A stretch of 64,000 nucleotides of DNA from assembly GCF_900117445.1 (NCBI RefSeq), contig NZ_FPEJ01000001.1, positions 982,501 to 1,046,500 on the forward strand, given 5' to 3'. The notes beneath the pieces were generated by a model, which ran no database searches, was not told the DNA's origin, and saw only the letters and a program-made list of their open reading frames with translations. The DNA comes from Hyphomicrobium sp. NDB2Meth4. GTDB lineage: Bacteria > Pseudomonadota > Alphaproteobacteria > Rhizobiales > Hyphomicrobiaceae. Shown here piece after piece: positions 46,351 to 54,500 of this stretch (the stretch's first letter is position 1; the number at the start of each line of letters is the position of its first letter). The position numbers were made by a program, and so were the translations under genes.

Positions 46351-47061
46351 ATGCGTACCCTGGGGGCTCTCTTCATCATCGTGTTGTTCGCGTTGCCGTG
46401 GCAGCCTGCCGAGGCGGGCGACGATTGCGCCGACGGCCGGCTTTCGCCAGCCAGGATTGTCGGCAGCGAAAAGTTGGTCTTGAGCTGGACCGGCAAGGTC
46501 AACAAGAAGATGGCCACCGCGATCGACGACGCGTTCGAGGCCAACAAGCACCGCGTCAAATCCGTTGAGCTTTCGCTGAAGTCCTGCGGCGGGCGCGTCG
46601 ACTATATGGCCGGCACCATTGCCGTGCTGCACCACATCAAGGAAACGCACAAACTGACGACCATCGTCGATCAGGGCTCGACCTGCGCGTCCGCGTGCAT
46701 TCCGATTTTCCTCGCCAGCGATAATCGCCGTGCCGCGTTGAGCAGCCTGTGGTTCTTCCATCGCACCTGGAGGCGCAAGCTCACCGGCGGTGTCGACGAG
46801 GTGCAGACTGGCGCGCCAGGCAAGAGCTCCATCGATCAGTTCCACGACCGCTACTACGTACCGGCCGGCGTCTCCGCCGAATGGCTGAAGCGCCTGAAGC
46901 CGATCATCGAGAACACCGGTGGCTATTGGCAGACGGGCCGTGACCTGTGGGAATCGAAAAGCGGCATCGTCACCGAGACGATTGGCGACGTCCTCATGCA
47001 CGAGGACCGCACCATCTATCTCGCGCCCGCGCCCGGTTGCACCGCGATGTGTCGCGGCTGA
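46351..47061 (+). CDS. Exported ClpP/crotonase-fold protein, putative serine protease
   Basis: The 236-residue protein has a signal peptide (ending AEA-GD) and a ClpP-like core. A GGRV oxyanion-type loop lies in SCGGRVDYMAGTIAVL, Ser114 in STCASACIPIFLAS stands where ClpP has its nucleophile, and His137 in WFFHRTW follows 23 residues later, close to ClpP spacing. Cysteines beside the serine (C112, C116) and at the ends suggest disulfides, as expected for a periplasmic protein. Known homologues are annotated only as hypothetical or ClpP-like. No ATPase partner is nearby. Confidence 0.75.
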   Translation: MRTLGALFIIVLFALPWQPAEAGDDCADGRLSPARIVGSEKLVLSWTGKVNKKMATAIDDAFEANKHRVKSVELSLKSCGGRVDYMAGTIAVLHHIKETHKLTTIVDQGSTCASACIPIFLASDNRRAALSSLWFFHRTWRRKLTGGVDEVQTGAPGKSSIDQFHDRYYVPAGVSAEWLKRLKPIIENTGGYWQTGRDLWESKSGIVTETIGDVLMHEDRTIYLAPAPGCTAMCRG

Positions 47062-47076
47062 GCGCCCGGCCCATCC

Positions 47077-48024
47077 TTATCGCGCCAGTCGCACCGTAAG
47101 TCCGCTGACCACCTGATGGCTCACCACCTCCGTCGAGATGTGGCCACCGGCGGGAGCTTCGCCTGCGAACCAGCGTGACACCTGCCGCCAGAGATCGAGC
47201 GGCAGCCAGCTCCCTTCTGCCTCGCTGAGCGGCGCGCCGTAATGGCCGTAGGTGAACTTGTATTCGACGAACACCGATAGCCTTGAAAGCCGTATCTCGA
47301 AGCCCGCCAGCGCCTGCCCCGCGGGGCCTGCATAATTGTATTCGTAGGTGCGCGGACGGCTGCCATTTGTGTACGCGAACTCCGTGTGCGGCAGCAGCAC
47401 GCCGCCACCCGCACCGACATACGGACTGATCCGCGCGCCGATGCTCGGGAGCCGCAGGAAGCCGGTCAAGAGCAGCATGTTGTGGCCGTGTGAGAACTCT
47501 AGCTTCTTCACCACATCGCGGATGCGTGCACGCGCTGGCAGCGGCTGTCCGTCGAGCGTGCCCGAAAAGTTGGCCTCGTCGTCCAGCGGCGCGATCGCCT
47601 TCGAATGGATGAAGTCGACGCCCGTACCGGTCTTCCCGCCTGAGAACCAACGCGCAACGCGCGCCCCGTAATAGATCGGACTCTTGAACGGGTCCGTGTA
47701 CCAGCCGACAGGATCGATGGTGAAGTCCGTCGCGGGATTGTCGCCTGCGCCTTTGATGTGCGCGGCAGTCGGGTACGTGTAGGGAACGCCTGTGTAGGCG
47801 CCGATGGTCGTCTCGTTGCCGACCGCAACAGAGCTGCCGGCGCCGGCCTTCCTCCCCTGCGCCTGTGCCGGCTCGTCGTCGATCCGCGCCTGCTCCATGA
47901 CGGCCGCGGCTGTTGACACGGTGATCATCACCCCGGCCGCCAGCGCCGCGGCGACATCGAACGTGCGCCGTCCCGGCGATCGAGGCGCCTCGCCCGTCCA
48001 GCCGAGCGTGAGTAGTTGCGCCAT
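47077..48024 (-). CDS. Outer-membrane beta-barrel protein, possibly LpxQ-like
   Basis: The 315-residue protein has an N-terminal hydrophobic signal or anchor (about 24-42), then alternating beta strands. These include NETTIGAYTGVPYTYPT, SPIYYGARVARWF, GVDFIHSKA, the glycine-rich PYVGAGGGVLLPHTEF and SVFVEYKFTYG. The order recalls rhizobial outer-membrane lipid A oxidase LpxQ, but I cannot confirm catalytic residues. The last residue is not an aromatic barrel terminus. ATG 48024 is taken as the start because the frame upstream is unlike protein. It is convergent with the ClpP-like gene. Confidence 0.65.
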   Translation of the reverse strand: MAQLLTLGWTGEAPRSPGRRTFDVAAALAAGVMITVSTAAAVMEQARIDDEPAQAQGRKAGAGSSVAVGNETTIGAYTGVPYTYPTAAHIKGAGDNPATDFTIDPVGWYTDPFKSPIYYGARVARWFSGGKTGTGVDFIHSKAIAPLDDEANFSGTLDGQPLPARARIRDVVKKLEFSHGHNMLLLTGFLRLPSIGARISPYVGAGGGVLLPHTEFAYTNGSRPRTYEYNYAGPAGQALAGFEIRLSRLSVFVEYKFTYGHYGAPLSEAEGSWLPLDLWRQVSRWFAGEAPAGGHISTEVVSHQVVSGLTVRLAR

Positions 48025-48176
48025 CGGCGTCCCCCTTCTCAATGCGTTATTGCGGGCAGCCCGTGGCCGGCCGGCGCATGCTGCGGCGCAAGTTATGCGA
48101 GCTGGCCCGCCCCGCCAATGGACCCCGCGGCGGACCCGCTGTGCCGCGTTGCCGCGTCGGAAGAACGTGAGGGATA

Positions 48177-49241
48177 TCAAGAAGAGGTGCGCGGCGCCGA
48201 GAGGCGTTCCAGCATGCGGTAAACCGCAATGATTTGCGGCGCTTTCCGCGTCAGGTAGTCCGCACCGGTATATCCCCACCAGTCCCAGCACCCTTGCGGA
48301 TTGACCGGCGTCGCCGCCGTCTGCGGGAACAGAACAACGATGTTGTTGGCGTCCGCCCAGCGTGCAAAACCGGAATCGCGCGCGAAGGCATCGCCGACGA
48401 AAGTGCGGTTCTGCCCGCACCCATGGTAGGCGATGTGAACGCGGCATCCTGCGTCCGCCTCGCATCCACGCGGCACGTAGACGAGGCCGAGATCGCTCAT
48501 CCCGTGATTGGAGAGGTCTTTCGTAAAGGCAGCTTGATCGAACGCCATCAAACGTCCGGTAGCTACGTCAGCCGGCGCTTTGAGGTCGCCATAGATTTGC
48601 TTCAGCAGCGCACCCGCCTGATCGTAGTCGCAATCGACGATGTACGGCTTGCCGGTATAGTCGCACGCGGGGCCGCGATCGTCGGTGACGAACGCATGCC
48701 CGGCAGAAATGTCCGACACGAAAAGGATGTTTGCGTCCGGAACGCCCACGTCGACATAGAAGTTGCGCGCAGCTTCGACGATCGCTGGCACCACTGTGGT
48801 GTCGTTCTTCCCGCTGAAGAGATAGACGCGGTCGGTCAGCACATCGGCAATCGGATCGATGCGATCGTGCTCGGCGAGACGGCTCGCGCGCTGTGCCAGC
48901 AGCGCAGGGTTCGGCACGCCGAACGCTTGCAGCGCGTTCTGCATGCAGCCGTTGATCGCCTTTGTCAGGTTCAGAAGCGCCGTACCCGGTCCGGGGATGA
49001 CATCGGCATAGAGACTCTCCGAGCAGCCGTAAGGGCCGCCCGCGATGATTGCCGCGCCGACGACCTCCTTGGCGTGCGCCATCTCGAACTGCCCGGCCAT
49101 ATAGGCGCCTGACGAGATGCCCGAAACGGAAGTCTCGGCTCGGTTCGCCTCCAGCGCGGGTAGCTCGGCGGCCGGCTGCTCGCTGCAACCTGCGGCAGCA
49201 ACCGTCAGCACCAGAAGAATGGCCGGTATCAGTCTTTTCAT
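48177..49241 (-). CDS. PHB depolymerase-like esterase lipoprotein
   Basis: The 354-residue alpha/beta hydrolase has a lipoprotein signal (lipobox AAAGC, Cys about residue 19). The nucleophile elbow is SGISSGAYMAGQ (G-x-S-x-G). AGHAF is a likely His region, and Cys pairs occur in GPACDYTG, YIVDCDYDQ and PRGCEADAGC. The central GMSDLGLVYVPRGC and IAYHGCGQ are typical of extracellular short-chain PHB depolymerase-like esterases. It would act at the cell surface or in the periplasm on polyhydroxybutyrate or other esters. It stands just downstream of pbpC on the same strand. Confidence 0.85.
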   Translation of the reverse strand: MKRLIPAILLVLTVAAAGCSEQPAAELPALEANRAETSVSGISSGAYMAGQFEMAHAKEVVGAAIIAGGPYGCSESLYADVIPGPGTALLNLTKAINGCMQNALQAFGVPNPALLAQRASRLAEHDRIDPIADVLTDRVYLFSGKNDTTVVPAIVEAARNFYVDVGVPDANILFVSDISAGHAFVTDDRGPACDYTGKPYIVDCDYDQAGALLKQIYGDLKAPADVATGRLMAFDQAAFTKDLSNHGMSDLGLVYVPRGCEADAGCRVHIAYHGCGQNRTFVGDAFARDSGFARWADANNIVVLFPQTAATPVNPQGCWDWWGYTGADYLTRKAPQIIAVYRMLERLSAPRTSS

Positions 49242-49278
49242 CGCCGCTGCGCCGCTGCTTTATGGCTCCTGGCGAACA

Positions 49279-51567
49279 CTAACGCTTCTGCGCCTCTGCC
49301 GCCATTGGAACGAGCTGTGCCGTCGGCTTCAGGCGCACGGTCACGCGGTCCACGCGGCCTTTGGCATCGACGACAGAGAAATTGACGAAGCCGTTGCCGT
49401 CCGGCTGCCAGACCACCTGCCGCGCGCGCGGATCGGACGTGATGGGCGCGCCGTTCACCAGCCAGGTGAGCGGCAGCACGCCGCCGTTGGCCTTTAGCAG
49501 CACCGGATCATCGGCCTCCAATTCGACCTCCGCGCGATCTGGCGGATAGGAGATTGCCACGCGCGGCTCCAGGAATGGCCCCTGTACAGCCTCGACGCCG
49601 TTCTCGCGAAACCGCTTGAGAGGTGGCGGCAACTCGGAGCCTGTGACCCGCAGGGCACCAGCCGGCGCGCTTTGCAGCGCCGAGCGTCGCTCGCCGAGAC
49701 GCGCGAAGGCATCGAACAGGATCGGCGCCGCGGCAACGCGGCCCGACAATCCCGGCGTCGCCGCACCATCCGGGCGCCCCACCCAGACCGCCACCACATG
49801 ACGGCCGTCGTAGCCAACCGCCCAGGCGTCGCGATATCCGTACGACGTGCCGGTTTTGTATGCGAGGCGGCCGGCCTTCGCGTTCAGCGGCGGTGGTGCA
49901 TCCTTCAGGATGTCTGTCACGTACCAGGCTGCCAGCGGCGACATCAGCCGCTTGCGCTCCGCCTGTTTCCCGTGAATCAACGCTTCCGCCGACTGTTTGA
50001 GATCGGACTTGCGGTAGATCAGCGGCGTCACATCACCGCTGCGCGCGAGCGCGGTGTAAAGCGTCGCGATATCGCGCAGCGTCAGGCCGACGCCGCCCAG
50101 AGCCATCGCCAGCGTCGGCTGGCTCCTGTCGGGGAACATGGCTTCGACGCCGACCTTCCTGAAGCGTCCCGCGAGCTTGCCGGGACCGAGCGCATTAAGC
50201 ACTTTCACCGCCGGGATGTTCAGCGATTGCGCCAGCGCGTCGTGAATGGTGACGGTGCCGTGGAAGTCTTCATCGAAGTTCTTCGGCGCGTAATTGCCAA
50301 AGCGAACCGGCCGATCCTCGATCAGCGTCTGCGGGTGCGCGAGGCCGGACTCGAACGCAAGACCATAGATGAAGGGCTTGAGCGTCGATCCCGGCGAGCG
50401 CGTCGCGCCCACCATGTCGATGGCACCGAACCGCGCATCATCGAGGTATCCGGCCGAGCCGACGTGCGCGATCACCTCGCCCGTAGTGTGATCGACGACG
50501 AGGATCGCCGCCGAGAGCTTCTGGCCCAGAAGCTTTGTCTGCTCTTCGGCAAGCCCCTCCAGCGCACGCTGCACGCCTCGGTCGATCGTGAGGTGATGCA
50601 CGCTCTCGGCTGGCTTCTCGATCACCTCGGCTTCGGCAAGATGCGGCGCCAGCTTCGGGAATGCGCGCCGCGCCGTCGGCACCGGCTCGTGCGAAGCTCG
50701 TTCCGCCTCTGCCTCCGTGATCACGCCGCCTTCAACTGCGCGCTGCAACACGCGGTCGCGGGCGACACGCGCGGCCTTGGGGTTGCGATCCGGCCGCCGC
50801 CACTCCGGCGATTGCGGCAGAGCGACCAGCAGCGCCGCCTCTCCGACCGAAAGCCTGCGCGGCTCTTTGCCGAAATAGGCGAGCGACGCCGCGCGCACGC
50901 CTTCAATGTTGCCGCCGAACGGTGCCAGTCGCAGATAGAGCGCCAGGATTTCCTTCTTCGACAGGAAGTGCTCGAGCTGCAGCGCGCCCGCGATCTGGCG
51001 GATTTTCGCCCGGCTCGAGCGCTCGTACTTTCCTTCGACAAGACGCGCGACCTGCATCGTCAGCGTCGACGCACCCGACACGATGCGCCCATTGCCGATG
51101 AGCTGCGCCGCCGCACGCGCCATCGACCGCATATCGACGCCGCCGTGCTGGTAGAAACGCTTGTCCTCGAACGCCATCAGCATCGCCAGATAGCGCTCAT
51201 CTACGTCTGAAACCTCGACAGGCAGCCGCCACCGCCCGTCGTCAGTTGTGAATGCGCGCAGCAAGCGGTCCTTGCGATCGAGCACGATGGTGGAGATGTT
51301 CTCCGTCTGCTTGAGGTCCGGCGGCCCGATCTCCTCGAGCGCAACATACCCTGCGCCGAAACCCAGCCCGCATAGGCCAGCGAGCGCTGCAACACTAAAT
51401 GCAGCAGCGCGCCCCCACGTCTTTCGCCCTCCCCCTCGATGGGGGAGGGTTGGGGTGGGGGTGGTGCAGCCGGATGCCGCCTTTAATCTCCCCCCTCCCT
51501 GCCCCTCCCCCGCAAGGGGGGAGGGAAATAGGTGGAGCAGCTTTCTCATCAACGCGCCCATTGCCAT
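49279..51567 (-). CDS. pbpC: Penicillin-binding protein 1C
   Basis: This 762-residue bifunctional enzyme has a TM helix near residues 50-72, a GT51 domain with FEDKRFYQHGGVD and ASTLTMQVARL, and a transpeptidase domain with SPGSTLKPF (SxxK), SLN and YKTGTSYGYRDAW. The C-terminal PBP1C beta domain follows (PPDRAEVELEADDPVLL onward). The ATG overlaps the alpha-2-macroglobulin stop (TGATG), the usual coupled pair. The first 48 residues are unusual because they are encoded by a GC-rich palindromic repeat (51421-51535). No alternative start precedes the TM helix. Confidence 0.93.
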   Translation of the reverse strand: MAMGALMRKLLHLFPSPLAGEGQGGGRLKAASGCTTPTPTLPHRGGGRKTWGRAAAFSVAALAGLCGLGFGAGYVALEEIGPPDLKQTENISTIVLDRKDRLLRAFTTDDGRWRLPVEVSDVDERYLAMLMAFEDKRFYQHGGVDMRSMARAAAQLIGNGRIVSGASTLTMQVARLVEGKYERSSRAKIRQIAGALQLEHFLSKKEILALYLRLAPFGGNIEGVRAASLAYFGKEPRRLSVGEAALLVALPQSPEWRRPDRNPKAARVARDRVLQRAVEGGVITEAEAERASHEPVPTARRAFPKLAPHLAEAEVIEKPAESVHHLTIDRGVQRALEGLAEEQTKLLGQKLSAAILVVDHTTGEVIAHVGSAGYLDDARFGAIDMVGATRSPGSTLKPFIYGLAFESGLAHPQTLIEDRPVRFGNYAPKNFDEDFHGTVTIHDALAQSLNIPAVKVLNALGPGKLAGRFRKVGVEAMFPDRSQPTLAMALGGVGLTLRDIATLYTALARSGDVTPLIYRKSDLKQSAEALIHGKQAERKRLMSPLAAWYVTDILKDAPPPLNAKAGRLAYKTGTSYGYRDAWAVGYDGRHVVAVWVGRPDGAATPGLSGRVAAAPILFDAFARLGERRSALQSAPAGALRVTGSELPPPLKRFRENGVEAVQGPFLEPRVAISYPPDRAEVELEADDPVLLKANGGVLPLTWLVNGAPITSDPRARQVVWQPDGNGFVNFSVVDAKGRVDRVTVRLKPTAQLVPMAAEAQKR
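51421..51535. repeat. GC-rich palindromic repeat inside the 5' end of pbpC
   Basis: Two hairpins occur: CCCTCCCCC-TCGAT-GGGGGAGGG (51427-51449) and CCCTCCCCC-GCAA-G-GGGGGAGGG (51503-51525), separated by 53 bp that include TTGGGGTGGGGG. It is translated in frame as PSPLAGEGQGGG and PTPTLPHRGGG. Repeats of this kind, producing such peptide strings, are common intergenic elements in Hyphomicrobiales. Confidence 0.8.
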
Positions 51568-54500
51568 CACTTGCCCGCCGTGACGGAGAGCTTGCCCGCC
51601 GCCGAGCGCGCGTAACGCTCGGGCCGGTACATATCCTCAACCGTCGCAGCCGGATGGACGAACGTGCCCGGCGTCACTGCCCGCACCAGATAGGCGACGG
51701 TCGCAGAAGCGGCCGGCCCTTTGGTGTTGGTCTGCCCGTCAGGCGTCGACTCCGACTGCTGGCTTACCTGCTCGACATTCGCGCCTGAGAAGTTGAACGC
51801 GGCAACGAACCGGTCGTCGCGGAACTCGGAATGCTCCGGCTGCACCGAGGTCTTCAGCCAGGGCAGAGCCTTCACATCGCCCGAGTCGACCAGATGCGGA
51901 TTGTCGATCTCGAAGCCAGCGGGCAACCGGTCGACCAGCATCACGCGGCCGCCCGGCTCCTTCGCTTCAATCTTCACAACCGCGACGAGGCGCTCGTTCT
52001 GCTTGATCTCGCCTTCGCCGCCTGTCGCGCTCTTGAGGTCAACTTGCTTGCCGTCGAGCGTGTAGAAAGTGCGCTCGATGGTGAAGCCCTTCGAGACCGC
52101 TGGTTCGACCGTCAACGCCGAGCCAACCACGCTCACGACGGCATCGACCGGCGCTGAACCATCGTTGGTCACGCTCAACGGAGACTTCAGAAGCTCGCCC
52201 GCCGACATCGCTCGCGTCACCGCACCGACGACCGGCGCACCGTTGACGATCAGCTTCAGGTCGTTGCCTTCCTCGGCCAGCGCATTCGCAGCCAGCAGCA
52301 GCCACGCCTGCTCCTGAGTCGAGGTATAGCTGCGCCCCGTGTACGCCTTGGCGATCACGTTGACGAGCTTGGGTGCCTCGACGTTAGAAACACGCGTTTC
52401 CGTTGCCAGCGTCACCAGCGCTGCGCTGTCGCGCAGGTCCGAGCCATAGTCGGCACGGTAGCCGCCGAGCCCGGTTGCCTCCGGCAGATCGAGCGCGTCG
52501 AGCGCCGAGCCGAACGCGGTTTCGGCACGCACCTTGTCACCCACCATCGCAAGCGCCGCACCGAGCTGTGCCTTCGCGAGCGGCGTCGAGAAGCGGTCAA
52601 GACGCGTATCTGCGTAGTAGCGCAGGTCGCCGATCGGCGCGCGGCCGTTGCGAGCCAGCACGTACAGCGCATAAGCCCGGTCTTCGCCGCCCTTCTGGAA
52701 GTCCTCCGCGTAGGCGATGAAGTTCTGTAACCGGTCGAGCGCCTGCGTGAAGCCCTGCGGGTTCACGTCGAAGCCCTGCTCTTTCGCGCGCGTCAGGAAG
52801 TCGGTGACGTATCCGGTCAGCCAGAGATCCGTCGACGACGGCCCCCACACGCCGAATGCACCGCTGGCATCCTGCATCTCGAACACGCGATCGACCGCCT
52901 TCTGCACCCGCTCCTTCAACTCCTTGTCCGGCGCGATGCCGAGCTGAGCCGCCACCGCATTCGCATAGACAAGCGGCAGTGCGCGGCTCACCGTCTGCTC
53001 GGCGCAACCGTAGGGATAGCGGTCGAGCTGGGTCAGCAGCGAGGGGATGTCGAGCGTTGCCATCGGCCCGACGCTCATCGACACGCGCGTCCGCGAGGCG
53101 ATCATGTCGTGCACCAGGTCAGGGCTGAGCGTGATATTCGCGCCCGGCTTCAGCTTGGCGATCGTCGTGCGCTTCACGTCCGCGGCCGGCGGCTTCACAT
53201 CGAACGTCAGGTGACGCTTGACATCGATGCCGTTCGGGCCGGTTACGCGAATGTCGTAGTTGACGATGCCTACGTCGGTCGGTTTGACCGGCACCTGCAC
53301 CGCACGGCGCTCGTTCGCCTTGAGGTCGAGGCTAGCGGTGTGGACAGACTTGTCCGCACCCTCACCATCGGCGCCGGGCGTCGTCAGGTCGAGCTTGTAG
53401 GCAGCATCCGGCCCTTCGACATTATGCACGGCGATGTCGAGACGCGCTTCATCGCCAAGTGTCAGGAACCGCGGACCAGACGCGGTCAACGCAACGGCGT
53501 CGCGCACGATGACGTCCGCTTGGCCATGCCCGAGCTTGTTCGCGCTCCAGGCAACGGCCATGAGTCGCACCGTGCCGTTGAAGTCAGGAATGTCGAAGCT
53601 GACAGTCGCCGTGCCATCCGCGCCGACACTGACGATGCCGGAGAACAGCGAGACAGTTTCTTCCACGGGCGGGCTGCCTTGCGCACCCATGTCCGCGCCG
53701 CCGTCACCGCCCGAACGCAGCGTGCCGCGTTCTGCGCGCATGCCGTCAATCAGCCGGCCGTAGAAGTCGCGGATTTCGAGGCCCATGCGGCGCTGCGCAT
53801 AGAACCAGCTTTCCGGCGCCGGCGTCTTGAAGCGGGTGAGATTGACGATGCCAAGATCGACCGCCGCAAGCGTGAGACGAGCCTCCTCGCCCTGCTTGAG
53901 ACCTTCGAGCTTCACCGGAACAGTCAGAGTCGTGCCCGACTTGATCTTTTCCGGCGCATTGATCGATACCGTCAGCGTCTTTTCTGCCTGGTCGAGACCG
54001 AGCCAAGCAACGCCGATGGCGCGCGAGGGCATGCGCTTCAGGCTCTCATCCAGCGGACGATAGAGCATCGCCGTGACGTAGGCGCCCGGACCCCACTCTT
54101 CGCCAACCTTCACCTCGGCTTCGCCGCCGCCGTTCGGGACTTCGATTTCCTGCTGCGACAGCAAACCATCCGAGAGCACCGAGATCAGAGCCTTGCCTCC
54201 CACCTTGGTGGCAATACGCAGCTTCGCTGTCTCGCCGACCTTGTAGCTCGCGCGGTCGAGTGCCACGTCGAGCACTTCCGGGCTCTCGGCCTCATCCGCC
54301 GTCGTGTACCAGCCGGCGTTGAACGTCATGCTGGCAGCAGGTCCGCTCGGATCGGCCGATGTCACCTCGAGCTTGTAGCGGCCCCAGTCGACGCCCGCTT
54401 CGATCTTCGCGAACGCACCGTCCGCCGCGGCGTTGAGCGTGCCGTCGGCAACTTTGCGCGTCAGCGTCACCGCCTCGTAGTTCCACTGCCCGTCCCGGCG

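Noticed and set aside
48025-48465. Upstream extension of the outer-membrane barrel frame
   Set aside because: It overlaps the 3' end of the esterase gene antisense-free but is Cys/Arg-rich and unlike an exported leader; ATG 48024 is preferred.
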